DNA of 64,000 nt from Pedobacter terrae (GTDB lineage Bacteria > Bacteroidota > Bacteroidia > Sphingobacteriales > Sphingobacteriaceae): the NCBI RefSeq assembly GCF_900100705.1, contig NZ_FNCH01000007.1:147464-211463 (forward strand), read 5' to 3'. Within the stretch, counting starts at the first letter, position 1, and each line of letters begins with the position of its first letter. Shown in pieces: positions 17,303-25,191 of this stretch. The notes under the pieces are model-generated. The model had not been told where the DNA came from, made no database searches, and saw nothing but the letters and a program-made list of their open reading frames with translations. The position numbers and the translations under genes are program-made.

Positions 17303-18788
17303 GTTTTTTAATGATTTTAATAATGTTTTCGATATCGCTGATGGTAGTTAGCGGGTTAAGTAGGGTAAATTTGAGGTAGAACTGTTGGTTAATCTTAGTG
17401 CCGGCCACCAAAGCTTTTCCTTGATTGAACATCGCTTTTTTGATGTATTGGTTCATGGCGCAAACGTCTAAGCGCAGATTTTTTGGCCGGTAGCGAAAAA
17501 CCAATGCACTGATGTCTGATTCGTTCATTAGCTCGAAATCAAGATCTGAATTTAACAAATCCGCAATTTTTGCTGCGGTTTCAATAATCGTATCGAAATA
17601 GCCGCCAAGTTTCTTCCTACCCATCATCCGGAGTGTAAACCAAAGTTTTAAGGCATCAAATCTGCGGGTGGTTTGTATCGATTTGTTCACCTGGTTTGGC
17701 AAACCATCTTCATCATGGTCTTTTGGATTCAAGTAGTCAGCATGGTGTGTAATCAGGTTAAAAAAGTTTTTATCCTGTACCAGGAAACCGCTGCTGCTTA
17801 CCGGCTGGAAGAAGGATTTATGATAATCGACGGTAACCGAATGTGCACATTCGATTCCATTGAGCAAGCTTCTATACCTGTCTGTCAGCAATAACCCGCA
17901 GCCATAAGCGGCATCGATATGGAACCAGGTATTGTATTTTTTACTTATACCAGCAATTTCTTTCAGCGGATCAATATTTCCGAAGTCGGTAGTGCCTGCC
18001 GTACCTACAATGGCAATAGGAATATTGCCCTGAGCAATTTCCCGCTTAAGGGCATCTTCCAATAAAACCGTATTCATCCTGAAACCGCGGTCGGTTTTGA
18101 TCTTGATCACTGATTTTTCGCCCAGACCTAAAAGCGAGGCATTTTTCTGGATGCTGAAATGCGCTTTTTCAGAAACAAATATCCGGAAACGGGAGGCTTC
18201 CTGCGGTAATCCTTCCACTTTAATATTGTGGTTTAATGCAGTAATGGAATAATGATCGCGGGCCAGTAAAAGCCCCATTAAATTGCTTTGTGTACCACCA
18301 CTTGTAAAAATACCATCAGCTTTTTTGCTGTAACCAATCTGATCGCAGGTCCATTCGATGAGCTTTTGCTCAATTAAAGTACCGCCTGCACTTTGATCCC
18401 AGGTATCAATAGAGGAATTAATGGCAGAAATCATCACTTCTGCAGCGACAGCTGGAATCACAATTGGGCAGTTTAAATGGGCGATATAAGCAGGGTGGTG
18501 AAAGGCAACCGCATGACTGGTGTAAAGTTGTTCAACCTCTTTAAGCAAAGCATCGTAGTTGTCGTGCGTTTTTTCAAATTCGATCGAATCAAACAGCGGT
18601 TTTAATTTCGACGGCGATACTCCACTAAAAGGTTGCTGATTGTTGTTGAGGAATTTTTTTACCGCATGGGTAACTTTTCCTACAGCATGCAGGTATTCTG
18701 CCTCATTTTCGTGATGAAAGATTTCCTTGGTCGGACTTTCCGTAAGGAAATCAACGAATTCATGTTTTTCTAGGTCTGATGTGAACAT
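17247..18788 (-). CDS. PLP-dependent group II decarboxylase (diamine-forming, siderophore)
   Basis: A 513-residue pyridoxal-phosphate enzyme of the group II decarboxylase family (DesA, RhbB, L-2,4-diaminobutyrate decarboxylase, glutamate decarboxylase). It shows FTSGGTQSNLMGLLLAR, the aspartate motif WFHIDAAYGCG that contacts the PLP ring nitrogen, and the Schiff-base lysine in VTVDYHKSFFQP. It is the first gene of the siderophore operon, where it would supply cadaverine, putrescine or 1,3-diaminopropane for hydroxylation. The exact amino-acid substrate cannot be read from the sequence. The start at 18788 (MFTSDLEKHEF) agrees with the family length. It is transcribed divergently from the TonB receptor at 19122 across a 333-bp control region. 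Confidence 0.88.
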   Translation of the reverse strand: MFTSDLEKHEFVDFLTESPTKEIFHHENEAEYLHAVGKVTHAVKKFLNNNQQPFSGVSPSKLKPLFDSIEFEKTHDNYDALLKEVEQLYTSHAVAFHHPAYIAHLNCPIVIPAVAAEVMISAINSSIDTWDQSAGGTLIEQKLIEWTCDQIGYSKKADGIFTSGGTQSNLMGLLLARDHYSITALNHNIKVEGLPQEASRFRIFVSEKAHFSIQKNASLLGLGEKSVIKIKTDRGFRMNTVLLEDALKREIAQGNIPIAIVGTAGTTDFGNIDPLKEIAGISKKYNTWFHIDAAYGCGLLLTDRYRSLLNGIECAHSVTVDYHKSFFQPVSSSGFLVQDKNFFNLITHHADYLNPKDHDEDGLPNQVNKSIQTTRRFDALKLWFTLRMMGRKKLGGYFDTIIETAAKIADLLNSDLDFELMNESDISALVFRYRPKNLRLDVCAMNQYIKKAMFNQGKALVAGTKINQQFYLKFTLLNPLTTISDIENIIKIIKKHGNEYVRLNQVSADFRRN

Positions 18789-18940
18789 TAGGTTTTCAAT
18801 TTTTTCAAAAAGTTAAGTTTAAAAGGCAATAAAATTATAGGGCATAGCAAGCCCTATTTTTGAAATAATATCTGGTTGGATCGGCTAAAACAAAACGGCG
18901 TTTCAATTTTAATCTGACCACTAAGGTATATTTTTATTTA

Positions 18941-18980
18941 GATTGATTAAAAATAATTTTAATATTATTTTTGATCAATC
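18941..18980. promoter_or_regulatory. 40-bp near-perfect palindrome
   Basis: Reading inward, GATTGATTAAAAATAATTTT pairs with AATATTATTTTTGATCAATC. By hand count 18 of the 20 base pairs match. It sits near the middle of the divergent siderophore control region, far from any gene end, so an operator or dimer-of-dimers binding site is more likely than a terminator. Confidence 0.6.
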
Positions 18981-19050
18981 TTTGGTAACTGGCTAATTAC
19001 ATCGCGCTTAACCGTTTTAGTTTAATAAAATTTAAAAAAGTAAATTTTTT

Positions 19051-19069
19051 ATTTGGATTTAATCTAAAT
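19051..19069. promoter_or_regulatory. Fur-box-like 19-bp dyad
   Basis: ATTTGGATT-t-AATCTAAAT is a 9-1-9 dyad with eight of nine pairs matching, the same geometry as a Fur box, placed seven bases upstream of the -7-like element of the receptor promoter. Repression of the receptor and perhaps the synthesis operon by an iron regulator is inferred from position and symmetry. Confidence 0.5.
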
Positions 19070-19121
19070 AAGTTATTGCTTTGCGCAAAAAATAATTACT
19101 ATACACGCCAAATAAATAAGA

Positions 19122-21557
19122 ATGAAAAATCTATACTTAATCGCAATCCTCATCGGTGGATTTATTTTCACCGGTAAAGCGCAAACGGTTACCGGAAAGG
19201 TAATGGGCGAAACGGCTCCACTTGCGGGAGCAAATATTAAAGTTGAAGGTAAAAATGCTTCAGCAACCACGGCTGCTGATGGTAGTTTCGACCTAAAGTT
19301 AACCGAAGGTTCCTTTCAATTACAGGTTAGTTATGTAGGGTATACCACCATACTACAGAAAGTGAGTTTGAATAAAGATCAGACTGTTAACCTAACACTT
19401 TATTTAAGTCCTACCGCTAACATGCAAGAGGTTGTGGTGGTTTCATCGCGTAAACCAACCAAAATAAGTGAGATACCGGGTACCGTTTGGGTAGTTGATG
19501 GTGCAAAAATTCAGGAACAGGCCAGAGCCGGAATCCCACTTAAACAATCTTTGGCGCAATTGATTCCGAGTTTGGATGCCGGGCCCGAAGGGCGTACCAA
19601 TTACGGACAGAACCAGCGTGGCAGAGATGCATTGGTGATGATTGATGGCGTTTCGTTAAACAGCACCCGTGGGGTAAGCCGTCAGTTCGAATCAATCGAT
19701 CCGTTTAATATCGAAAGAATTGAAGTTTTATCTGGTGCAAGTGCTGTTTATGGCGGCGGTGCAACAGGCGGTATCATCAATATCATTACTAAAAAAGGGC
19801 AGGATAGTCAGCCCAGTTTTACCACACAGGTTGGTGTACGCAGTGGTTTAAAAGAAAAAAGCGATCATGATGTACGCGTAGCACAGGCCATTTCCGGCGG
19901 TAGCAAAGATTGGAACGGGCGTATTGGCATGGCTTTCCAAAAAAACAATGCAGCCTATGGTGCAGATGGAAAACAGATTTTTACTGATATTACCCAAACC
20001 GATTTACAGTATAACCAATCGTTCGATTTTTTCGGAAGTACCGAATTTAAATTGACGGATTATCAAAAACTATCGGTGAATGCCCAATATTACAATTCGG
20101 GTTACCGTGGAGACAAAGACCTTTTCCTGGGCGCAAATTATGGGGGATTATTATCCAATCCAGCACTCTTAGAAATGAGAAATGGTTATTCATCAGATGT
20201 TGATCCAAAAACAAGCAGAGCCAACATTAATGTGAATTATCAGGCAAGCGATATTTTGGGCGGACAAACATTGTATGTACAGGCAGCTGCAAGGAATGAG
20301 CAGTTCAGCTTTCACCCATTCCCGGGGCAAGCAGCTATACCACAGCGCCTTTACAGTGGATCATCTATCCAGAATACCAACTACAGTGCTTTAAAACTCG
20401 TATTGAATAAAGATTGGAACAGACTGAATCTTACTTATGGTATTGATGCAGATAACGAGAATTTTAATGCACAGCAAGCCTTGTTCGATAGAGCTAAAGC
20501 ATTTGCTTCTGGTGGTTTAACCAATTCTACAGTGGCTACTATTGCACGTTACCCAAACTTTAGGGTAAATGGTTTATCTGGTTTTGTACAGGCGCAGGTT
20601 AAAGTAACCGACTTTTTAAGCCTGTCGGGAGGTGTACGTCAGCAACGTATGTTTGTTAAAGTTGGCGATTTTGTAGGTACTACTGCTTCTGTACCCTTAG
20701 CTTATGGCGTCGGCAGAACTGCTACAGCCATTGCTGGTGGTGAAAACCATTACGATGTAAACTTATTAAATGGAGGTTTGGTATTTAAAATTAATGCAGC
20801 ACAACAAGCATGGGTTAATTTCTCGCAAGGGTTTAACTTAGCAGATCCGGCTAAATATTACGGACAGGGTACGTATACTTTAGTGGGTAATAACTATAAT
20901 TTAGGCAACTCGATCAACGTTGGAAGTTCTCCTTTAACTGGTATTAAAACAGCACAGTACGAAGCAGGTTACCGTTACCGCACAGGTGTATTTAATGCAC
21001 AGGTAGCTGGTTTTTATGCCTTATCTGATAAAAACGTAAAAACCAACAGTACATTTAATATTGAAGTTTTCGATGAAAATGTAAGAAATTTAGGTGTTGA
21101 AGGTTCATTATCATTAAACCTGAAAAATGGTTTCGAAGCTGGCGTAAACGGTTTGTACATCAAAACACAAAAACAAAATGCCGATGGTACCTGGTCATTG
21201 CAGGATGTAACTGTTGCAAGTCCATCAAAAATTGCAGGTTATTTGGGTTATAACGGAAAAGTTTTTGGTATAAAAGCCCAGGCTTTTCATTCATTTGATT
21301 CGAAAGGTTATGCTACAGTTGCAAATGTTGTGGTACAAAATGAGCTAAAGGGTTTTACCACTGTTGATTTACTCGGATTGGTGAAGTTATTTACCGGAAG
21401 TTTATCATTTGGTGTACAAAACCTGTTGAACAAAAACTATCAGACCCTTTGGAGCCAGCGCTCGGTATTTTTGTACCAGGCTTTGGCTAAACCTGAAACG
21501 TTTTATTATGCTGGCCGCGGCCGTACGTATAATTTAACATATACGCTTAATTATTAG
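19122..21557 (+). CDS. TonB-dependent receptor, probable cognate siderophore receptor
   Basis: An 811-residue outer-membrane receptor. Residues 1-20 are a signal peptide. Residues 22-105 form a CarboxypepD_reg-like beta domain (VTGKVMGETAPLAGANIKVE), usual in Bacteroidota TonB receptors. The plug (about 110-235) shows GQNQRGRDALVMIDGVSLNS and FNIERIEVLSGASAVYGGGA, then GGIINIITKKG. The barrel follows, ending in YNLTYTLNY with an aromatic terminal residue. Its position, divergent from the four-gene NIS siderophore operon with shared control elements, makes it the likely importer of the siderophore made next door. The ligand is not provable from the sequence. Confidence 0.9.
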   Translation: MKNLYLIAILIGGFIFTGKAQTVTGKVMGETAPLAGANIKVEGKNASATTAADGSFDLKLTEGSFQLQVSYVGYTTILQKVSLNKDQTVNLTLYLSPTANMQEVVVVSSRKPTKISEIPGTVWVVDGAKIQEQARAGIPLKQSLAQLIPSLDAGPEGRTNYGQNQRGRDALVMIDGVSLNSTRGVSRQFESIDPFNIERIEVLSGASAVYGGGATGGIINIITKKGQDSQPSFTTQVGVRSGLKEKSDHDVRVAQAISGGSKDWNGRIGMAFQKNNAAYGADGKQIFTDITQTDLQYNQSFDFFGSTEFKLTDYQKLSVNAQYYNSGYRGDKDLFLGANYGGLLSNPALLEMRNGYSSDVDPKTSRANINVNYQASDILGGQTLYVQAAARNEQFSFHPFPGQAAIPQRLYSGSSIQNTNYSALKLVLNKDWNRLNLTYGIDADNENFNAQQALFDRAKAFASGGLTNSTVATIARYPNFRVNGLSGFVQAQVKVTDFLSLSGGVRQQRMFVKVGDFVGTTASVPLAYGVGRTATAIAGGENHYDVNLLNGGLVFKINAAQQAWVNFSQGFNLADPAKYYGQGTYTLVGNNYNLGNSINVGSSPLTGIKTAQYEAGYRYRTGVFNAQVAGFYALSDKNVKTNSTFNIEVFDENVRNLGVEGSLSLNLKNGFEAGVNGLYIKTQKQNADGTWSLQDVTVASPSKIAGYLGYNGKVFGIKAQAFHSFDSKGYATVANVVVQNELKGFTTVDLLGLVKLFTGSLSFGVQNLLNKNYQTLWSQRSVFLYQALAKPETFYYAGRGRTYNLTYTLNY

Positions 21558-21570
21558 GTTAGATTTTTTC

Positions 21571-21669
21571 GGTCGTCATTTCGAGCGAAGTGCAACGAAG
21601 TCGAGAAATCTATCTAAATAGATCTCTCTCCCGAACGTTCGGGACTGTGCTCCAGTCGAGATGACGACC
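21571..21669. terminator. Long hairpin repeat acting as possible bidirectional terminator
   Basis: Outer arms GGTCGTCATTTCGA (21571-21584) and TCGAGATGACGACC (21656-21669) pair almost fully, and inner arms (AGATTTCTCGAC side and CCCGAACGTTCGGG) form further stems. It separates two convergent genes and is followed by T-runs in both directions, so it may end both transcripts. It belongs to the dispersed TCGTCAT repeat family. Confidence 0.55.
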
Positions 21670-21706
21670 TTTTCGTTAGAAAAAATTGTAGGCGATGAGG
21701 ATTATC

Positions 21707-22927
21707 TTATTTCCGCTTCAACTCAATCACCGTAATCTCTGGCCAGATCCCAATCCGGCCCGAAAAGCCAAGAAAACCGAAACCTCTGTTTACATTTAAA
21801 TACCTGCCATTTTCGGTTTTAATACCTGCCCAATGTTTGTAACGGTATTTTACCGGACTCCATTTAATTCCAAAAGCTTCTATGCCGAACTGCATGCCGT
21901 GGGTGTGTCCGGCTAGCGACAATTGGATTTTGGATGGGTAATTTTTTACCTGTGCATCCCAATGAGAAGGATCATGCGATAACAGGATTTTAAAATCATC
22001 GACATTTGTATTTTGCAACGCTTTGTTTAAGTCGCCTCGTTCTCCAAAACCAATTCCCCAGTTTTCTATTCCTGCCAATATGATTTTTTCGCCATTCTTA
22101 TGGAGCTCTATATGTTCATCTAATAAAAGTTTAAAGCCAAGTTCTTTATGATAAGCTTTTAACTGGTTTAGATTTTGGATTTTATCTGCTTCAGAAGACC
22201 ATTTGATGTAATCGCCATAATCATGGTTTCCTAGAACTGAAAATTGTCCGAATGGTGCTTTAATCTGTGAAAAATGCCCGATATAGGGCACAATCTCAGC
22301 AGCTGCATTGTTCACCAAATCACCGGTAAAAACAAATATGTCGCTTTTTTGCGCGTTGATCATATCTATCCCTTTTTGGACCGCTTTTGGGTTGGTAAAA
22401 CTTCCGGCATGCACATCAGAGATTTGCGTTAAGGTAAAACCATCAAAGCTTGCAGGCAGATCATCAAAATATAAAGTGTGCTTAATCACCCGGTAAGCGT
22501 ATTTTCCCTGAGTAATGCCGTAAGCAAACAGGGCAATGGTTAGACAAAACATTATAAAGGCAAAATCTACCCAATAATTGTTACGGGCAGTCATATGGAA
22601 TCCGCCAGGTTCAAAATTTGTAGCTAACGCCATTAATAAACGGAAGATATCGCCGAGCAGCAGAAAAAAGGCAAATACAATCTCTGCGGCGAAAATAATC
22701 AGAAAAGCGTGACTGACGATCTGGAAAAACTTATTGATGCCCTGAATCCGCATTTGCTGAATGGCAAAAAATAAGGCAAAAGTTAAACCGATAATAAATA
22801 CCCAAAAAATTGGACTTAATAAACTAGATTGATTGATGGTACCCAGGCCAGATAACACATAAGCGTTGAGGGCAAAAAATATAATTGCAACTATCAGAAG
22901 CGGCAATAGATTGAGTTTTCTTTTCAT
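21707..22927 (-). CDS. Membrane metallophosphoesterase (YkuE-like)
   Basis: A 406-residue protein with four to five N-terminal membrane helices (about residues 5-24, 38-56, 68-105 and 118-138) followed by a calcineurin-type phosphoesterase domain. Metal-binding motifs are clear: LTQISDVHAGSF (D-x-H), FVFTGDLVNN (GD), FSVLGNHDYGDY (GNHD) and QLSLAGHTHGMQFG (GHTHG). Relatives such as YkuE and YpbG act on phospholipids or nucleotide headgroups at the membrane. The substrate here is unknown. It stands alone on the minus strand, converging with the receptor gene. Confidence 0.85.
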   Translation of the reverse strand: MKRKLNLLPLLIVAIIFFALNAYVLSGLGTINQSSLLSPIFWVFIIGLTFALFFAIQQMRIQGINKFFQIVSHAFLIIFAAEIVFAFFLLLGDIFRLLMALATNFEPGGFHMTARNNYWVDFAFIMFCLTIALFAYGITQGKYAYRVIKHTLYFDDLPASFDGFTLTQISDVHAGSFTNPKAVQKGIDMINAQKSDIFVFTGDLVNNAAAEIVPYIGHFSQIKAPFGQFSVLGNHDYGDYIKWSSEADKIQNLNQLKAYHKELGFKLLLDEHIELHKNGEKIILAGIENWGIGFGERGDLNKALQNTNVDDFKILLSHDPSHWDAQVKNYPSKIQLSLAGHTHGMQFGIEAFGIKWSPVKYRYKHWAGIKTENGRYLNVNRGFGFLGFSGRIGIWPEITVIELKRK

Positions 22928-23181
22928 TATTAAAATCTGTAATTCAGAATAGGGGGCAAAAATAGAATTTAAACGCAGAGAATCATCTACTGTTACGATG
23001 GCTGGTTATTTTTACGCTTCTTTGATTAATGTCGATAGTTCAGCGCCGTGTCCTGCTGAACTTGTTCAGCATCTTTTATGAGTAGGGAAGATCCTGAAAT
23101 AAATTCACGATGGCGACTGTTTATACAATTTATTGTGTAATCAACTTCCTGTTGCAGATTTTATAATTTACTTTCTTTTAT

Positions 23182-23189
23182 TAGCTTTG
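23182..23189 (+). promoter_or_regulatory. -7 element (TAGCTTTG) of the Rrf2 gene
   Basis: TAGCTTTG fits TAnnTTTG and lies seven bases before the ATG of the Rrf2 gene, implying a very short or absent leader. The nearest TTG upstream (23152) is somewhat farther than usual, so this is a moderate call. Confidence 0.4.
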
Positions 23190-23196
23190 TACAAAT

Positions 23197-23643
23197 ATGC
23201 TATCCAAAAAAACAAAATATGCCATAAAAGCGCTTGTTGCGCTGGGTAAAAATTTAGATAAACCGCCAATGCAGATTTCGAAAATTGCAGAGGAGGAGCA
23301 TATTCCCAAAAAATTCTTAGAGCAAATACTGCTTGATCTGCGTAATGCAGGCTTTTTATACAGTAAAAAAGGTGCCGGAGGTGGTTATAGCCTCAACAAA
23401 AAACCGGAAGATATTTTATTGGTGCATGTAATGCGTGTAACTGATGGCCCGATTGCCATGGTTCCATGTGCAAGTTTAAACTTTTACCACAAGTGTGATG
23501 AATGTGTAGATGAGAAAACATGCGGAATCAGAAGTGCTTTTATTGATGTAAGAGATGCTACGCTTAAGGTTTTAACCGAAACCAGCATTGCAGATGTAAT
23601 TGGCCGTGAGGATAATCTGAAAATCGGTATCGTTAATTTATAG
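23197..23643 (+). CDS. Rrf2-family transcriptional regulator
   Basis: A 148-residue regulator with the Rrf2 winged helix-turn-helix at the N-terminus: KTKYAIKALVALGKN, ISKIAEEEHIPKKFLEQIL and the wing KGAGGGYSLNKKPEDI. The C-terminal half carries four cysteines in the order VPCASLNF, CDECVDE and TCGIRS, a spacing that could hold an iron-sulfur cluster or a redox switch, as in IscR, NsrR or RsrR. The better-known sulfur regulator CymR lacks the cluster. It is the nearest transcription factor upstream of the sulfate-reduction operon starting at 25192, so control of cysteine/sulfite metabolism is a sensible inference, but the VapBC-type pair lies between. Confidence 0.85.
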   Translation: MLSKKTKYAIKALVALGKNLDKPPMQISKIAEEEHIPKKFLEQILLDLRNAGFLYSKKGAGGGYSLNKKPEDILLVHVMRVTDGPIAMVPCASLNFYHKCDECVDEKTCGIRSAFIDVRDATLKVLTETSIADVIGREDNLKIGIVNL

Positions 23644-23884
23644 TCTTTTCTGTAATATAATCTATCATGCTGAACTCATTTCAGCATCTATTACGATGTG
23701 GTTTAGACTATCCGGATTTTTTTTGGAAATGGAAGTTCAGTTTCTCATAGAGGTTTCAGTCCCGCTTTCCGTTTTATTCCGATGAAGGATCGGAATGTCC
23801 ACTTCAATCGGGTTTATTTAACAGAGATGGTAGCACCATTCTGGTTTTTATAATGATTCTCAAATTAAGATGACTACCAAAGAT

Positions 23885-24253
23885 TTAACGAATGGGATTA
23901 ATACATTTTAATTTTTTAACTCGTTCAAAGTCGCTTAAATTGCGGGTATAGATTTCGAGGTTATGTACTAAAGCAGTAGCTGCAATAAGACTATCACCAA
24001 GTTTAAGATTATACTTTTTCCGAATTTCAATAGCCTTATCAAATATGTCTTGATCAGGAAGAATGATTGGTGCATATTCAAAAATATCCTTAAAGTACTT
24101 TTCTTCCTCTTTTTTCAATGCATGATAACCGAGGACTTCTACACGAGATATTTCTGATACCATGCAGGATTCGTCAATAATTAACTCCCTTAAATATTCG
24201 TACTCATTTGAATATGAATAAATAATTAAATTACTATCTAAAAGAAAAGCCAT
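23885..24253 (-). CDS. PIN-domain toxin (VapC-like)
   Basis: A 122-residue PIN-domain ribonuclease of the type II toxin kind. The acidic catalytic residues are visible: Asp6 (MAFLLDSNLI), Glu39 (SRVEVLGYH), Asp87 (KLGDSLIAATAL) and Asp108 (TRNLSDFERV). The first residues follow the upstream antitoxin gene by only two bases (stop TAG, then GT, then ATG), so the two are co-translated. VapC toxins usually cut tRNA or rRNA, but the target here is unknown. The pair stands between the Rrf2 gene and the sulfur operon, facing the Rrf2 gene. Confidence 0.8.
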   Translation of the reverse strand: MAFLLDSNLIIYSYSNEYEYLRELIIDESCMVSEISRVEVLGYHALKKEEEKYFKDIFEYAPIILPDQDIFDKAIEIRKKYNLKLGDSLIAATALVHNLEIYTRNLSDFERVKKLKCINPIR

Positions 24254-24255
24254 AC

Positions 24256-24486
24256 CTATGAAAAAGGCAATTCACGGTCAGAACGTTGATGTTGTTGCCA
24301 TTCAGCCGCATCGTCAAAAGACGAAGATGTCGTAGCTTTAAAATTAAGAATACGGTTTTTAAGATTAACCTTGGCTGAATTATTAAAATCAATATTTTTC
24401 TTTTCAATAATCACATTTAACTTCTTAGCTAAAGCAATAATCTTAGCGAGACTTTCTTCGTTATTTGATTTTAAAATAAGTTCCAT
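24256..24486 (-). CDS. Antitoxin partner of the PIN toxin
   Basis: A 76-residue protein upstream of and nearly touching the PIN toxin gene. The N-terminal part (SLAKIIALAKKLNVIIEKKN) is helical and could form the dimer/DNA-binding part. The C-terminal part (ATTSSSFDDAAEWQQHQRSD) is polar and probably disordered until it wraps the toxin, as is usual for antitoxins. No known antitoxin family is recognised by motif, so the call rests on gene order, size and spacing. Confidence 0.65.
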   Translation of the reverse strand: MELILKSNNEESLAKIIALAKKLNVIIEKKNIDFNNSAKVNLKNRILNFKATTSSSFDDAAEWQQHQRSDRELPFS

Positions 24487-24793
24487 GCTGAAATATTATG
24501 ATGAGATATATACAAAACTACTAAAAATAAAGTTTTCAGTATATCAAAATCGAAGTAAAAACTTTCTTTCTTGACCCTTATTTTTAGCGTTTAGCTAATA
24601 TCTACATCTTCAGGGTACATATATAATATCCTTCCTAAGTTTCAAGTTGGCATAAGTAGAGGCTAAATCGATAGTCGAATAACGCGATCATCCGCATCAG
24701 GGATTGTAAGGGTTCAGTCCGATCCTTCATCGGTACCGGAGCGAAGCGGAGCCCTGTAAAGCCCGACCTTTGCGTAGCTTAGGTGACGCCCAA

Positions 24794-24885
24794 ATCAGTT
24801 GGCAGTTATCAGTTGGCGGTTATCAGTTGGCAGTTAGCAGTTGGCGGTTATCAGTTGGCTGTTATCAATTGGCAGTTAGCAATTT
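24794..24885 (+). repeat. Heptamer tandem array (ATCAGTT-GGCAGTT)
   Basis: Thirteen successive 7-nt words alternate between [AG][TG]CA[GA]TT and GGC[AGT]GTT forms, giving six copies of a 14-bp unit. It lies upstream of the cysI promoter and does not overlap a reading frame. Confidence 0.85.
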
Positions 24886-24998
24886 GTAGCTCGCCGTTTT
24901 AAAAAAATAGCATTTTATAAAGATCCTGAAACGAGTTCAGGAAGACGCTTTGAGGTAAAGTATCTAGGAATTTAAAAACAGGATATAAATTTTTCATA

Positions 24999-25035
24999 AT
25001 AAATTACTACTATTCCTATATACTTTATATATTTG
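24999..25035 (+). promoter_or_regulatory. cysI promoter block shared with the second cobA-like gene
   Basis: The block reads ATAAATTACTACTATTCC, TATATACTT, then TATATATTTG, ending in a TATATTTG -7 element at 25028-25035. By hand alignment 34 of 37 bases match the block at 34319-34355. The conserved ATTCCTATA part just upstream of -7 is a good candidate binding site of a sulfur-responsive regulator such as the Rrf2 protein encoded at 23197. Confidence 0.65.
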
Positions 25036-25069
25036 GCATATAAATTTCAGTTTTATACCTGGTGATTTA

Positions 25070-25167
25070 TCCGCTATTACAATGATTAGCTGTTCTAAAC
25101 ACGACATTAGCGGACTACAGATCTGAAGTATAAAATATGGAATGCTTCTCGGTAACGTGGAGGCATT
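25070..25167 (+). promoter_or_regulatory. Structured untranslated leader of cysI
   Basis: The leader can form TCCGCTA (25070-25076) with TAGCGGA (25108-25114), and AATGCTTC (25141-25148) with GAGGCATT (25160-25167), the second with one G-U pair and an 11-base loop, 24 bases before the start codon. A regulatory role is possible. It does not fit a riboswitch class I can name with confidence. Confidence 0.35.
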
Positions 25168-25191
25168 TTAAGAATAAAGCTAACAACGCAT

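Larger units (their letters stand above)
18789..19121. promoter_or_regulatory. Divergent control region of siderophore operon and receptor
   Basis: A very AT-rich 333-bp region between the decarboxylase and the receptor genes. It contains the 40-bp dyad at 18941-18980, a Fur-box-like 19-bp dyad at 19051-19069, and a -7-like element TTGCTTTG at 19076-19083 in front of the receptor. The half-site ATTTAGATT occurs at 18936-18944 and, on the other strand, at the right side of the 19-bp dyad. The arrangement fits iron-responsive control of both transcripts. The promoter of the minus-strand operon was not pinned down. Confidence 0.6.
24487..25191. other. Long control region of the sulfur operon
   Basis: A 705-bp region without a gene. 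In order it contains: the promoter side of the minus-strand toxin-antitoxin pair; a 'gatccttcatcggtacc' repeat near 24720; the heptamer array 24794-24885; the promoter block 24999-25035; and an untranslated leader of about 150 bases with two possible stems. The separate items are listed under their own entries. Confidence 0.55.

Noticed and set aside
24794..24885. CRISPR-like array
   Set aside because: The repeats are 14-bp tandem units without spacers, and no cas gene is present.
25040..25114. SAM-II riboswitch before cysI
   Set aside because: GGTGATTTATCCG resembles the SAM-II loop, but the pairing partner of the first stem and the GCTAAA segment in the right place are missing.
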